From: Brevibacterium sp. CCUG 69071
GTDB taxonomy: Bacteria > Actinomycetota > Actinomycetes > Actinomycetales > Brevibacteriaceae
Direction: 5' to 3'
Assembly: GCF_021023135.1 (NCBI RefSeq)
Contig: NZ_PGFV01000005.1
Location: forward strand, 62,001-126,000
Length of the DNA stretch: 64,000 bases
The notes under the pieces were generated by a model. The model had not been told where the DNA came from. It saw only the letters and a program-made list of their open reading frames with translations, and did not search any database. The position numbers were made by a program, and so were the translations under genes. Positions 1 through 15,923 of the stretch are shown piece after piece; the stretch's first letter is position 1, and each line of letters begins with the position of its first letter.

Positions 1-547
1 CCCGCGGATTGCGCATGAACAGCAGCAGCACTTCGTATTCTCGAGCCGTCAGCTCGATCGGGTGCCCGGCGCGGGTGACCTCATGGGATCGTTCGTCGAG
101 TTCGAGATCACCCACGCGCAGCACATCGTCCTCGTCGGCAGGGACGCTCGGGGCGCTGCGGCGCAGCCTGGCCTCGATCCGGGCGATCACCTCGTCGAGG
201 TTGAAGGGCTTCGTCACATAATCGTCCCCGCCGAGACGGAGGCCCGTGAGCCGGTCGTCGATCTCGTCACGGGCCGAGAGGAAGACCACCGGAGTGTCGA
301 TGCCCTCTCCGCGGATCTTCTCGATGACCGCGAACCCGTCGAGGTCGGGCAGCATGACATCGAGGACGATGGCGTCGAAGTGCTCGCCGCGGGCCAAGTC
401 CACGGCCTCTCGGCCGGTGCCGACTCCTGTCGCCTCCCAACCTCTGACATGGCAGGCCATGACGAGGAGTTCCGAGAGATTGGCTTCGTCATCGACGATG
501 AGCACGCGTGGCGAGCTCGTGTCGAGGCCCTTCGCAGTCGGATTCAT
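1..547 (-). CDS. OmpR/PhoB-family response regulator, 3' end cut by the window edge
   Basis: DNA-binding response regulator of a two-component system. The visible 182 residues start at an ATG at 547. They hold a receiver domain with the acidic pocket in VLIVDDE (about residues 15-21), the phosphoacceptor Asp63 in VLDVMLPDLDG, and the conserved Lys in VTKPF. The reading continues into the start of a winged-helix effector domain (ELTAREYEVLLLF) typical of OmpR/PhoB members. The C-terminal recognition helix lies outside the window. It is downstream of, and codirectional with, the GT39 gene (15-bp gap), so the two may be cotranscribed. The partner kinase is not visible and may lie to the left. 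Family assignment is firm; the signal is unknown. Confidence 0.92.
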   Translation of the reverse strand, partial: MNPTAKGLDTSSPRVLIVDDEANLSELLVMACHVRGWEATGVGTGREAVDLARGEHFDAIVLDVMLPDLDGFAVIEKIRGEGIDTPVVFLSARDEIDDRLTGLRLGGDDYVTKPFNLDEVIARIEARLRRSAPSVPADEDDVLRVGDLELDERSHEVTRAGHPIELTAREYEVLLLFMRNPR

Positions 548-562
548 AGAACGATTATCCCC

Positions 563-2680
563 TCAACCGGCGCTGAGATCGTAGAGCGCAACGTCATCGA
601 CGGTCGTCGCTCCGAAATTCGCCGCGACCCAGGCCGCGATCTGCGAGGAGGAGGAATCGGAATCCGAACCGCCGGGTCCGCCGCCGGTTCCCGATCCGAT
701 GTAGTAGTGGATCTGCCCCTCGGCGACAAGCTGCTGGAACTCCTCGAGGGTCGGTGAGGGATCCGTGCCGTTGAACCCGCCGATGGCCATCACAGGCTCC
801 TCGAGCGCGAGCTGGTAGCCGGCAGCCTGATTCGCCCCGGTCGCCGCCGCGACCCAGGTGAAGTCGGAGGCATCCGCGGAGAGCAGTTCGGTGAGTTCGT
901 CCGAGGGCTCGGAGCCGTTGAGCAGACCGCCCATGCCGCCTACCCCACCGCCGCCGGGGCCACCCGCGGCGCGTTCGGTGCCGTCCCCGGCGGTCGAGTT
1001 CCCACCGCCGGGGGCTCCCCCGCCGCCGGGCATGCCGCCTCCGCCACCGGGACCTCCGCCCATACCCGAGCTCGTGCCGGCGATGGTGACGATGGATCCC
1101 TGAGTGCTGCCGGCGATCGTCCGCACGGACAGCTGCGCCGGAATCGCTGCGCTGCCGAGGATGGCGACGGCCACGAGCACCGAGGCGAGCGCGCGGGTGG
1201 GTCTCCGGTGCGCGGTGACGATGAGGCACAGGCCGCCGAGGACGGCCACGATGAGCACGCCCCACCGCAGCCACCCGGGGATCCCGGACATCTCCGAGCT
1301 GATGATGAACTGCCAGGCACCGGTCAGCACCCAGGCCACCGCGAGGAGCAGTCGCCTGACGTAGCCGGGTCGGCTCAGCAGCACGGCCACACCGATGCCG
1401 ATGACCACAGCGATCGCCGGAACGAGAGCCACGGTGTAGTACTCGTGGACGATTCCATTCATGTTCGAGAGCACCAGCCAGGTGACGACGAGCCAAGCGC
1501 CCCACATGAGCACTGCCGCGCCGAGGCTGCCGCTCCTGCCGTTGCCGTCTGCCGTCCTGCCATTGCCGTCTGTCGCCCTGTCGGTCACGCCGCCGGTCTC
1601 CCCGTCGGTCACCCGTTCCGTGACCGCGGTGCCGCCGCGACGACGGGCCACCTCGGCGAGGATGAGGAGGACGATCGTGACGAGGAGGAGAACGAGTGCG
1701 GTGGGCAGGAACCAGGAGACCTGCTGGCCGAAGCTGCCGGTGAACAGTCGGGTGATCCCTGTTTCGCCCCAGCCGCCTCCCTGACCGCCGCCACCGACGG
1801 AACCGGTCTCATTGCCGGTCAGTCGCCCGAAGCCGTTGTAGCCGAAGGTGAGTTCGAGGAATGAGTTCGTCTGGGAGCCGCCGACGTAGGGACGGCTGTC
1901 CGCGGGTGTGAGCTCGACGAGCGCGATCCACCATCCGGCGCTGACGACCATCGAGCCGATCGGCACGAGCAGCCACAGCAGACGCCTGACCCACGAGGTG
2001 CGGGCGAAGAGCACCCAGGCGGCGGCGAGGCCGGGCACGATGAGGAGGACCTGGAACTGCTTGGTCAGGAAGCCCAGGCCCAGGCACACTCCGGCGAGGA
2101 CCAGCCATCCGGCTATGCGGAGTGCGGCTCGGTCATGCCTGCCGGCAGCGGTGCGCAGGGCGTGCTGGGTGGCCACGACGGCTCCGACCATGAGGGTCAC
2201 GAGCAGCGCGTCCGGGTTGTTGAAGCGGAACATGAGTGCCACGACGGGAGAGAGGGCGAAGATCCCGGCCGCACCCAGGGCAGCGGCCCGCTCCAGGCCC
2301 GCTCCGAGGTGGCCGCGCAGCGCCAGCCTCGTCGAGTGGGCGATGAGAAGCACGGAGACTCCGGCGAGGAGCACCTCGGGCAGCAGCATCGAGAACGAGG
2401 AGAACCCGAAGACGCGGGCGCTCAATGCCATCAGCCACAGGGCGGCCGGGGGTTTGTCGACGGTGATCGCGTTCGCGGAGTCGAGAGAGCCGAAGAGGAA
2501 CGCCTCCCAGTTCTCCGATCCTGCCTGGACAGCCGCGGCGTAGAACGAGTTCGCCCAGCCGTTCGCGCTGAGGTTGACGAGGAAAGCTGCCACGGTGCCG
2601 AGCGTGAGCACGGCCAGTACGACCGGGTACCAGTGCCGTCGCCATCCGGTGGCGTGTGTTTCGCTGCGAGTCTCAGACAT
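563..2680 (-). CDS. ArnT-like GT39 family membrane glycosyltransferase
   Basis: Polytopic protein of 705 residues related to protein O-mannosyltransferase and ArnT enzymes, which move sugars from polyprenyl-phosphate donors outside the membrane. The start at 2680 was chosen because its ATG overlaps the stop of the upstream GT2-GtrA gene by 8 bp. After the first membrane helix comes the acidic loop with SLDSANAITVDKPP, where the family keeps its catalytic Asp residues. About ten further hydrophobic helices follow. The C-terminal third is a soluble region with a glycine-rich low-complexity stretch (runs of GGGPGGGGG type near residues 525-575) and then a globular tail. Coupling to a GT2 enzyme of the dolichyl-phosphate mannose synthase type suggests that enzyme makes the lipid-linked donor. 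The sugar and acceptor are not known. Confidence 0.85.
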   Translation of the reverse strand: MSETRSETHATGWRRHWYPVVLAVLTLGTVAAFLVNLSANGWANSFYAAAVQAGSENWEAFLFGSLDSANAITVDKPPAALWLMALSARVFGFSSFSMLLPEVLLAGVSVLLIAHSTRLALRGHLGAGLERAAALGAAGIFALSPVVALMFRFNNPDALLVTLMVGAVVATQHALRTAAGRHDRAALRIAGWLVLAGVCLGLGFLTKQFQVLLIVPGLAAAWVLFARTSWVRRLLWLLVPIGSMVVSAGWWIALVELTPADSRPYVGGSQTNSFLELTFGYNGFGRLTGNETGSVGGGGQGGGWGETGITRLFTGSFGQQVSWFLPTALVLLLVTIVLLILAEVARRRGGTAVTERVTDGETGGVTDRATDGNGRTADGNGRSGSLGAAVLMWGAWLVVTWLVLSNMNGIVHEYYTVALVPAIAVVIGIGVAVLLSRPGYVRRLLLAVAWVLTGAWQFIISSEMSGIPGWLRWGVLIVAVLGGLCLIVTAHRRPTRALASVLVAVAILGSAAIPAQLSVRTIAGSTQGSIVTIAGTSSGMGGGPGGGGGMPGGGGAPGGGNSTAGDGTERAAGGPGGGGVGGMGGLLNGSEPSDELTELLSADASDFTWVAAATGANQAAGYQLALEEPVMAIGGFNGTDPSPTLEEFQQLVAEGQIHYYIGSGTGGGPGGSDSDSSSSQIAAWVAANFGATTVDDVALYDLSAG

Positions 2681-3932
2681 GCTGCGTCTCCCCCTGTGCG
2701 GTCTGTGCGGTCTGTGTGGAGTCGGCGCTGTGTGTCCCCGCTCGGCGAGGAGCACGAGCGAACACCCAGGTGCGCATCAGGACGAACCGGACGATGGTGG
2801 CCGCGAGGTTCGCCGCCGTGAGTACGGCGAGCGTGGCGATGCTCGCCCACTCGCCGGTGAAACCGGCAGAGACGGCCAGACCCGCCGAGGTGAAGGCGAG
2901 GCACAGACCGAAGGCGGCGAACCCCTTGAGCTGGGAGACGAAACGGCGGTGCGGTGAGCGCACGCCGAAGGTGTGGCTGCGGTTGAGTGCCGTATTCATC
3001 ACCGTCGAGATGAGCAGGGCACCGATATTGGCCACAGCCGGGGAGACCACCTGGATCCCGAACAGGAACAGCACCGCGTAGAGGAGGGTGCTGATGATTC
3101 CGACGTCGATGAAATGGAGGATCTGGGCTCCGGTGTTCGGGGCCGGCACCTCATGCCCGTCCCAGGGCCGGCCGCTGGTGCGCAGCCGTACGATCCCCTT
3201 GATGTCCTTCCACGCCGTGGCGACGACGTCGACGGAAGAGTCGGGATCGTCTGTCCAGTCGGTGCCGAACTCGTGGATCCGGTACCCGGCCCATTCGGCG
3301 CGGGCGAGCAGCTCGGTGTCGAAGAACCATTCCTCGTCCTCGACCTCGGGCAGCAGCTCCTGCGCCGCTCTTGCCGAGAGCGCCTTGAACCCGCACTGGG
3401 CGTCGCTGAATCCGACGCCGAGGCTGAACTTGAGCAGCCGGTTGTAGCAGCGGGAGATGATCTCGCGTTTGACCCCGCGGCTGACCTCCAGCCCGGGCAG
3501 CAGCCGGGAGGCGATCGCGACATCGGCCAGCCCCGAACGGATGACCTCGACCATCGGGTCGAGGACCCTGATGTCCGTGGCCAGATCCACATCCGTATAG
3601 GCGACCACCTCGGCGTTCGAGGCCCGCCACACCTGGGAGAGCGCGCGTCCGCGGCCCTTCTCCTCGAGTCGGACGTACTCGACGTTCGGATGTGTCGCTG
3701 CCAGCCTCGCCCCGATCTCGGGAGTCGAATCGGTGCTCGCATTGTCGGCGATGATGACCGTGACCTCGGTGGTGCGTCCGCTGTCCGCGGCGAGCAGGGT
3801 CTCGACGGAGGCGGCGAGGCCGGCCTCCTCGTTGTAGACCGGAACGACGAGGTCGACGGTCGTGGGCGGACGGGTGGCCGTGGATGCTGTCTGCGCCTCG
3901 GGCTCCTGCCAGGCGATGTTCTCGTGTCTCAT
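2673..3932 (-). CDS. Polyprenyl-phosphate glycosyltransferase (GT2) fused to a GtrA-like membrane domain
   Basis: A 419-residue fusion. Residues about 30-250 form a GT2 nucleotide-sugar transferase domain: VDLVVPVYNEE at the start, IIADNASTDST, and the metal-binding motif TDVDLATD. This fits dolichyl/polyprenyl-phosphate mannose synthase-like enzymes. Residues about 270-400 form a four-helix GtrA domain (HFIDVGIISTLLYAVLFLFG, NRSHTFGVR), thought to help flip or handle lipid-linked sugars. ATG 3932 is the first start that does not run into the divergent DUF1707 gene. Its stop overlaps the GT39 start, so the two products are probably made together as donor synthesis and transfer steps. Substrate is inferred only from family. 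Confidence 0.87.
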   Translation of the reverse strand: MRHENIAWQEPEAQTASTATRPPTTVDLVVPVYNEEAGLAASVETLLAADSGRTTEVTVIIADNASTDSTPEIGARLAATHPNVEYVRLEEKGRGRALSQVWRASNAEVVAYTDVDLATDIRVLDPMVEVIRSGLADVAIASRLLPGLEVSRGVKREIISRCYNRLLKFSLGVGFSDAQCGFKALSARAAQELLPEVEDEEWFFDTELLARAEWAGYRIHEFGTDWTDDPDSSVDVVATAWKDIKGIVRLRTSGRPWDGHEVPAPNTGAQILHFIDVGIISTLLYAVLFLFGIQVVSPAVANIGALLISTVMNTALNRSHTFGVRSPHRRFVSQLKGFAAFGLCLAFTSAGLAVSAGFTGEWASIATLAVLTAANLAATIVRFVLMRTWVFARAPRRAGTHSADSTQTAQTAQGETQHV

Positions 3933-4027
3933 GGACTCCACATTCCCGTCAGCGCTTAGGCCGGGCATGGGTCGAAGCTGTGGCCAGCCTGTGGACTGTG
4001 TCCGGCAGGCCCGAGTGTGGTTCCCGC

Positions 4028-4033
4028 TACACT
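4028..4033 (+). promoter_or_regulatory. Likely -10 box (TACACT) of a leaderless DUF1707 transcript
   Basis: TACACT ends 7 bp before ATG 4041, so transcription would begin at or next to the start codon. No Shine-Dalgarno sequence precedes the ATG. The -35 region is weak by eye. Confidence 0.5.
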
Positions 4034-4040
4034 GGGCACC

Positions 4041-4727
4041 ATGCCACACGACGACTCCGAGCAGCCTGCGACACCACGCATCCGCGCCTCCGACAAGGAC
4101 CGGGACGCCGTCCTGGCGGTGATCACCGAAGCCGTGAGCAATGGTCGACTCGATCCGGAGGAGACCGCCGAACGTCAGGACGAGGCGATCTCCGCGAAAT
4201 ACCTCGACGAACTCCTGCCCCTCATCCTCGACCTGCCCGAAGGTCATGAGCTCTGCCGCGATCTGCAGCGCCAGACCGGGGGCGGAACCACGGCCGGTGC
4301 CTCGCTGGTCCAGCGTTCCGGGCCCTCTCCCCTGGCCCCGCGAGCCGATCCGGGATCCGCGGCACCCGTCAACTCCGTGGCCATCATGTCCGGACGCGAG
4401 GTCGACGTGCCCGCAGGCACCGCCGAGGTGACCACCTACGCTCTCATGGGCGGGGACAACATCGACCTCTGCGAAGTCATGGGCCCCGGGGTGACGGTGT
4501 CGGTGACCTCGTACTCCATGTGGGGCGGCCACGACATCTATGTGCCGCCCGGTGTGCGCGTCCGCGACGACACCGTGAACATCATGGCCGGCAACGAGAT
4601 CCGCCAATCGGCGAAGGGCGACGGTTCGAACGGGACTCTCGTCCTCAAGGGCGTGTCCCTCATGGCGGGTCACGATGTGCATCTGGCCAAGGGATACCGA
4701 GCGAAGGATCAGGGACAACTGGAATGA
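4041..4727 (+). CDS. DUF1707 domain protein with LiaF-like C-terminal half
   Basis: Cytoplasmic protein of 228 residues with no membrane segment. Residues about 8-60 form the DUF1707 module (IRASDKDRDAV, AVSNGRLDPEE, ER-D-A-AK-LDEL), a small helical domain widespread in Actinobacteria. The C-terminal half is beta-rich with repeated VAIMSGREVDVPAG and LMGGDNIDL-like units, resembling LiaF/VanZ-associated cell-wall-stress proteins. An in-frame GTG at 4017 is the alternative start; ATG 4041 is preferred because a -10 box ends just before it. The gene overlaps pfkA by ATGA, so both are translated from one message. Its role is unknown. Confidence 0.8.
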   Translation: MPHDDSEQPATPRIRASDKDRDAVLAVITEAVSNGRLDPEETAERQDEAISAKYLDELLPLILDLPEGHELCRDLQRQTGGGTTAGASLVQRSGPSPLAPRADPGSAAPVNSVAIMSGREVDVPAGTAEVTTYALMGGDNIDLCEVMGPGVTVSVTSYSMWGGHDIYVPPGVRVRDDTVNIMAGNEIRQSAKGDGSNGTLVLKGVSLMAGHDVHLAKGYRAKDQGQLE

Positions 4728-5749
4728 AGATAGGCGTACTCACCTCCGGCGGCGACTGCCCCGGACTCAATGCGGTCATCCGCGGGATCGTCCGCAAGGG
4801 AATCCGATCACATCACAACGAATTCGTCGGCATCCGCGACGGCTGGCGCGGACTGCTCACCGACGACATGTTCGAGATGTCGATGCTCGACGTCCGCGGC
4901 CTCTCCGGGCGCGGCGGCACGATCCTCGGCACCTCCCGGACACATCCCTACGAAGACGGCGGGCCGGAGCGGATGCGCACGGTGATGGCCGAGCACGGGA
5001 TGGATGCGATCATCGCCATCGGCGGGGAGGGCACCCTCGCCGGTGCCTCCCGACTCGTCGACGAGGAGGGCCTGAACATCATCGGGGTCCCGAAGACCAT
5101 CGACAACGACCTCGGCAACACCGACTACACCTTCGGCTTCGACACCGCCCAGTCCATCGCCACCGAAGCGATCGACCGTCTGCGCACCACGGCGGAGTCC
5201 CACCACCGCTGCATGGTCATCGAGGTGATGGGCCGCAACGTCGGCTGGATCGCCCTGCACTCGGGCATGGCCGCAGGCGCCCACGCGATCCTCATGCCGG
5301 AGTTCCCCGTCAGCTTCGACCAGATCGAGGAGTGGGTGACCTCTGCCCGGGATCGCGGCCGTGCACCCATCGTCGTCGTCGCCGAGGGGTTCATCCCCGA
5401 AGGACTCGACGAGCAGATCGCCGATGCCGGTGTCGACAACAAGGGCCGGACCCGCCTCGGCGGAATCGCGAACCTCCTGGCACCGAAGATCGAGGAGATC
5501 ACCGGCATCGAATCGCGGGCCACGATACTGGGCCACCTGCAGCGAGGCGGCTCCCCCACCGCCTACGACCGCGTGCTCTCGACCCGGTTGGGGATGGCCG
5601 CCGCCGACCTCGCCGAGGCGGGACAGTGGGGGAAGATGGCCAGCCTCAAGGGCACGGAGATCGTCGCCGTGGAGATGGCCTCGGCAGTGGACAGCCTCAA
5701 ATCCGTGCCGTTGGACCGGTGGGAAGAGGCGCAGGTCCTCTTCGGCTGA
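4724..5749 (+). CDS. pfkA: 6-phosphofructokinase, probably ATP-dependent
   Basis: Cytoplasmic glycolytic enzyme that phosphorylates fructose 6-phosphate, 341 residues, the usual bacterial length. Visible motifs: TSGGDCPGLN at residues 8-16 (nucleotide binding), IGGEGTLAGA at 99-108, VPKTIDNDL at 122-130 with the catalytic Asp, and EVMGRNVGWIA. Position 103 is Gly, as in ATP enzymes; PPi-using relatives carry Asp there. Lys124 after the Pro is shared by the actinomycete clade and by PPi enzymes, so the donor is inferred. The start ATG overlaps the DUF1707 stop. An insertion sequence sits 14 bp after the stop codon, between the gene and the nearest strong terminator. Confidence 0.95.
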   Translation: MKIGVLTSGGDCPGLNAVIRGIVRKGIRSHHNEFVGIRDGWRGLLTDDMFEMSMLDVRGLSGRGGTILGTSRTHPYEDGGPERMRTVMAEHGMDAIIAIGGEGTLAGASRLVDEEGLNIIGVPKTIDNDLGNTDYTFGFDTAQSIATEAIDRLRTTAESHHRCMVIEVMGRNVGWIALHSGMAAGAHAILMPEFPVSFDQIEEWVTSARDRGRAPIVVVAEGFIPEGLDEQIADAGVDNKGRTRLGGIANLLAPKIEEITGIESRATILGHLQRGGSPTAYDRVLSTRLGMAAADLAEAGQWGKMASLKGTEIVAVEMASAVDSLKSVPLDRWEEAQVLFG

Positions 5750-5755
5750 GGCCCC

Positions 5756-5763
5756 GGATGTGA
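5756..5763. repeat. Target-site duplication, left copy (GGATGTGA)
   Basis: The 8-bp GGATGTGA directly precedes the left inverted repeat and is repeated exactly at 7082-7089 after the right one. Eight base pairs is usual for IS256-family insertion. Confidence 0.85.
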
Positions 5764-5790
5764 GGGTTATAGGCCAGATTGTGTGTACAG
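5764..5790 (+). repeat. Left terminal inverted repeat of the insertion sequence
   Basis: It starts GGGTTATAGGCCA and then reads GATTGTGTGTACAGG. The right end read on the other strand matches the first 13 bases and the GTGTGTA block. Confidence 0.85.
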
Positions 5791-5856
5791 GATAGGCTCC
5801 TTTCCCAGTAGGCAGTAGGGCACTACAGGGGTGAACATGCTCTGGAAGCATGTTCA

Positions 5857-7020
5857 GTGTCCAATCCCCGAAATCACCCCCACTGTGGTGTATGCGAAAA
5901 CAGACTCGTCAAGAACGGTGAAACCAGCGCAGGCCGCACCCGATGGCGATGCAAACACTGCGGAGCCTCAACCACTCGAACCCGGACTGATATCACCAGG
6001 AAAGCCGAGTTCACCAGCTTCATCGACTGGCTCACGAGCACCCGCAGCAGAGGCGACTTCGCCACCAGCACACGCACGTTCAACAGACACACCCAGTGGT
6101 GCTGGAACGTGGCCCCCACCGTGTCGCCGACGGGTGAGATCCACGATCAGATCATGCTCGATGGCACCTACTTCAACGGGTGGTGCGTCCTCATCGCCCA
6201 CACCGGCGAACACGTCATCGACTGGCAATGGTGCGACAGAGAGAAGAACGAGTCCTGGACCGCGCTCATCGAACGCATCCCCGCCCCCGTCGTCGCGATC
6301 GTTGATGGCAACGGGCCCCTGACAACGACGGTCAAACGTCTCTGGCCGACCACACGGATCCAACGCTGTCACTTCCATATCCGCCAAGGCGGACACCGAC
6401 ATCTCACCCGGCGTCCGGCCCTGCTAGCCAACAAAGAACTCCTCGCGATCTTCACCACCCTCAAGAACGTGACGACACTCGACGAGGCCGCTGCCTGGAC
6501 GGGCGAGTTCGCCGCGTGGGAGGCGAAGTGGGAGACGTTCATCAAGCACCGCACGCGCCCCCAGGCGGGACTGGCCCGGCCCGCGCATGTCCGGCCGGGC
6601 CAGACCTGGTGGTATACGCATCAGCGCACACGCAAAGCCTGTCGACTCCTGGCCACTCTCATCAGTGGTGGCCACATATTCACCTGGCTGGAACTGGCCG
6701 ACGAGGGTATGAGGATCGCGAAGACGACGAACGCGTTGGAGGGCGGCCCGAACAAGGCAATCAAGGACTTCCTGCGCATGCACAGGGGCCTGCCGATCGA
6801 GCATGCCAGACGGGGAGTCGATTGGTTGCTGTATCTGCGCACAGAGGCCGCGAGGGATCCTTGGGAGTTCGTGACTCCGGCTGCGTGGGAGAAGAAGCCT
6901 GCGCGCCGAGTCGCTCGCAATGAGTCCGGCCGTGCGGAGACCACGTCGTTGTACGGGACCTCGTTCAGCATCGAGGACGGTAACGGAATCCAGAAGGGGT
7001 GGGGTGGACGATCACGGTGA
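5857..7020 (+). CDS. IS1249-like transposase (IS256 family)
   Basis: DDE transposase of 387 residues. The N-terminus holds a zinc ribbon with two CxxC pairs (CGVC about residues 10-13, CKHC about 33-36). The catalytic core shows the first Asp in IMLDGTYF (about 100), the second in AIVDGNGPL (about 148), and the Glu in NALEGGPNKAIK (about 294). Arg- and Trp-rich segments lie between. The start is a GTG with no in-frame ATG close upstream. The frame is uninterrupted and ends 61 bp before the right end of the element, so it looks functional. Confidence 0.9.
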   Translation: MSNPRNHPHCGVCENRLVKNGETSAGRTRWRCKHCGASTTRTRTDITRKAEFTSFIDWLTSTRSRGDFATSTRTFNRHTQWCWNVAPTVSPTGEIHDQIMLDGTYFNGWCVLIAHTGEHVIDWQWCDREKNESWTALIERIPAPVVAIVDGNGPLTTTVKRLWPTTRIQRCHFHIRQGGHRHLTRRPALLANKELLAIFTTLKNVTTLDEAAAWTGEFAAWEAKWETFIKHRTRPQAGLARPAHVRPGQTWWYTHQRTRKACRLLATLISGGHIFTWLELADEGMRIAKTTNALEGGPNKAIKDFLRMHRGLPIEHARRGVDWLLYLRTEAARDPWEFVTPAAWEKKPARRVARNESGRAETTSLYGTSFSIEDGNGIQKGWGGRSR

Positions 7021-7054
7021 AACCACCTGGTTCAGCCGGGAAGACACGCCCTAC

Positions 7055-7081
7055 CCATACACACATTGTGGCCTATAACCC
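7055..7081 (-). repeat. Right terminal inverted repeat of the insertion sequence
   Basis: On the minus strand it begins GGGTTATAGGCCA and continues CAATGTGTGTATGGG, matching the left end with a few mismatches. Confidence 0.85.
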
Positions 7082-7089
7082 GGATGTGA
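7082..7089. repeat. Target-site duplication, right copy (GGATGTGA)
   Basis: Exact copy of 5756-5763, immediately outside the right inverted repeat. Confidence 0.85.
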
Positions 7090-7100
7090 ACCGGTGAATG

Positions 7101-7140
7101 ACAAGAGGGGCACCCACCTGATGGCGGGTGCCCCTCTTGT
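7101..7140. terminator. Bidirectional terminator between pfkA/IS and rpoC
   Basis: Perfect 15-bp stem (ACAAGAGGGGCACCC against its complement) with a 10-base loop. It lies 18 bp beyond the rpoC stop codon and faces both converging transcription units. The insertion sequence now separates it from pfkA. Confidence 0.85.
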
Positions 7141-7158
7141 CTGCCTAGCGGCTCAGCC

Positions 7159-11031
<3,873 letters not shown>

Positions 11032-11099
11032 GTAAATCCTCTTTCCTGGCGATGAACACCTCGTTCATCGCAAAGTTGTGTCGGTTGAAGTGGAAGTCC

Positions 11100-14579
<3,480 letters not shown>

Positions 14580-14745
14580 TGGGATCCTTCCGAGTGCTTC
14601 ACCATTTGATACGTTGACTGCCCACTCGCCATCACATTCCCAGCCGTGGGTGTGTCGGGTTTCGACACTCGGCGACAACGTGGTTCACTTGAGTGGAATT
14701 GGCTTGCCCCCCGCTATATGAAGGCACGCCACAGGCAGAGCAACG

Positions 14746-14774
14746 CAAATATCAAGCTTATAGCATCCGGTCAA
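14746..14774 (-). promoter_or_regulatory. Putative rpoBC promoter
   Basis: On the minus strand TTGACC (14774-14769) is followed after 17 bp by TATTTG (14751-14746). Transcription would start near 14739, giving a leader of about 160 bases before rpoB. The -35 box lies within a few bases of the GNAT gene stop. Confidence 0.5.
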
Positions 14775-14775
14775 G

Positions 14776-15858
14776 TCATGCAAGATTCTTCTTCCACAGG
14801 CCGACCCACGCCCAGGTGGCGAATCCCGCGGCATCGTTGATCGCGAGCATCCACGTGTTCTCCACCGCGTTCCAGGTGTACACGCGCTCCACACTCGAAT
14901 CGGCGCCGAGGCGCGCGTGATTGGCGATCTTGAGCCGGGCACCGAGACCGTGCCCGCGATGTTCTCGAGCCACAAGGGTCGATCCCTGCCAGCCGATCTC
15001 GGGCCGATCCGCGAAGTGGGCGACCTCGGTGAAACCCGCGGCCTCCTCTCCTCTGAGCGCGAGTGCGGTGGACACGATCTCGCGCTTCTCGGCCCGTTCC
15101 GCGTCGAGGACCCGGACCCGGGCCGCATCCCATTTCTCCTCGTCGCCGAATTCGGCGGCACCTGGAGTGTCCGTCGACATCTTCTGATGGAGGACGGCGA
15201 TCTGCTCGAGCCGGTGCTCCGGCGTCGGACCCTGCCAGGTCTCGATCACATAGCCGTCCTCGCGATCCGCTGGGTCTTCGTCCGCCCCGGCCGGCCCGTC
15301 TCCCGTGGCCTCGCCGCCGACCCTCGCCACCGAGCAGCGTTCGAGCTGTCGGAACGAGTATCCGCGGCCGGCCAGGAAGGCGACATCTGGTTGGGCGCTG
15401 GGCAGGCTGCCGAACCCGGACCCCGCCGCGATGTGCGCGCCCTGCGGCGCGGCATCGCGGACCGTCGGCGGCAGTTCGCAGTAGCTCGACAGCCGCGTCC
15501 GTCCGGCGGCTCGCATCTCCTTCTCCATCACCTGCAGCAGCCGGGAGCCGAGCCCCTGCCGCCGATAGGCGGGATGGACGGCGCACCACAGATCCGCGAC
15601 ATCGATGTTGTCGCTCAGCGGCAGATAGGCGAGGCCTTTGGCCACGATCATTCCGCCGAGGCGGCCGATCCAGGTCGTGTGGGTGAGATAGTCGTTGACC
15701 GAGGACAGCTGGCGGCGGACTTCGGCGGGCAGCGGATCGAAATCCTCCCCGAGTCCGGAACCGCGGTTGATGAGCGTGTCGAAGTCGAGCACCTCGGCGA
15801 GGATGCCGTCCACGGCCTGCTCGCTCAGCTCTCCCGCCCGGATCCGGGTGATCTCCAT
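14776..15858 (-). CDS. Two-domain GNAT acetyltransferase
   Basis: Protein of 360 residues with two GNAT folds in tandem. The first acetyl-CoA site is visible in HPAYRRQGLGSRLLQVMEK (about residues 95-113). The second is HRGHGLGARLKIANHARL near residue 300, followed by YTWNAVENTWMLAIND, a pattern seen in actinobacterial double-GNAT proteins distantly like mycothiol synthase. The start at 15858 (MEITRIRAGE) was chosen over an upstream option because the extra residues are not protein-like. It lies just upstream of the rpoB promoter on the same strand and is divergent from the hydrolase gene at 15936. The substrate is unknown. Confidence 0.82.
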   Translation of the reverse strand: MEITRIRAGELSEQAVDGILAEVLDFDTLINRGSGLGEDFDPLPAEVRRQLSSVNDYLTHTTWIGRLGGMIVAKGLAYLPLSDNIDVADLWCAVHPAYRRQGLGSRLLQVMEKEMRAAGRTRLSSYCELPPTVRDAAPQGAHIAAGSGFGSLPSAQPDVAFLAGRGYSFRQLERCSVARVGGEATGDGPAGADEDPADREDGYVIETWQGPTPEHRLEQIAVLHQKMSTDTPGAAEFGDEEKWDAARVRVLDAERAEKREIVSTALALRGEEAAGFTEVAHFADRPEIGWQGSTLVAREHRGHGLGARLKIANHARLGADSSVERVYTWNAVENTWMLAINDAAGFATWAWVGLWKKNLA

Positions 15859-15923
15859 TGTCGGTGCCGTCCTCGTCGTGTGCGTGGTGACCGTCCTCAC
15901 GCGACAGCCTCTGGCAGACATTC

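Larger units (their letters stand above)
5764..7081 (+). mobile_element. Complete IS256-family (IS1249-like) insertion sequence, 1318 bp
   Basis: The element is bounded by imperfect terminal inverted repeats of about 27 bp: left 5764-5790 beginning GGGTTATAGGCCA, right 7055-7081 being its complement with a few mismatches. A single transposase gene fills the interior. Both ends are flanked by the same 8-bp target duplication. Transposase frame, repeats and duplication are all intact, which suggests a recent, probably still mobile insertion. It landed between the pfkA stop and the bidirectional terminator that separates pfkA from rpoC. Confidence 0.9.

Noticed and set aside
940..1080. Glycine-codon repeats in the GT39 gene as a DNA repeat array
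   Set aside because: It is simple low-complexity coding sequence without a fixed repeat period, so no CRISPR or VNTR is called.
3933..4718. 262-codon upstream extension of the GT2-GtrA gene
   Set aside because: It is antisense to the DUF1707 gene, which has better domain evidence; the start at 3932 fits the family.
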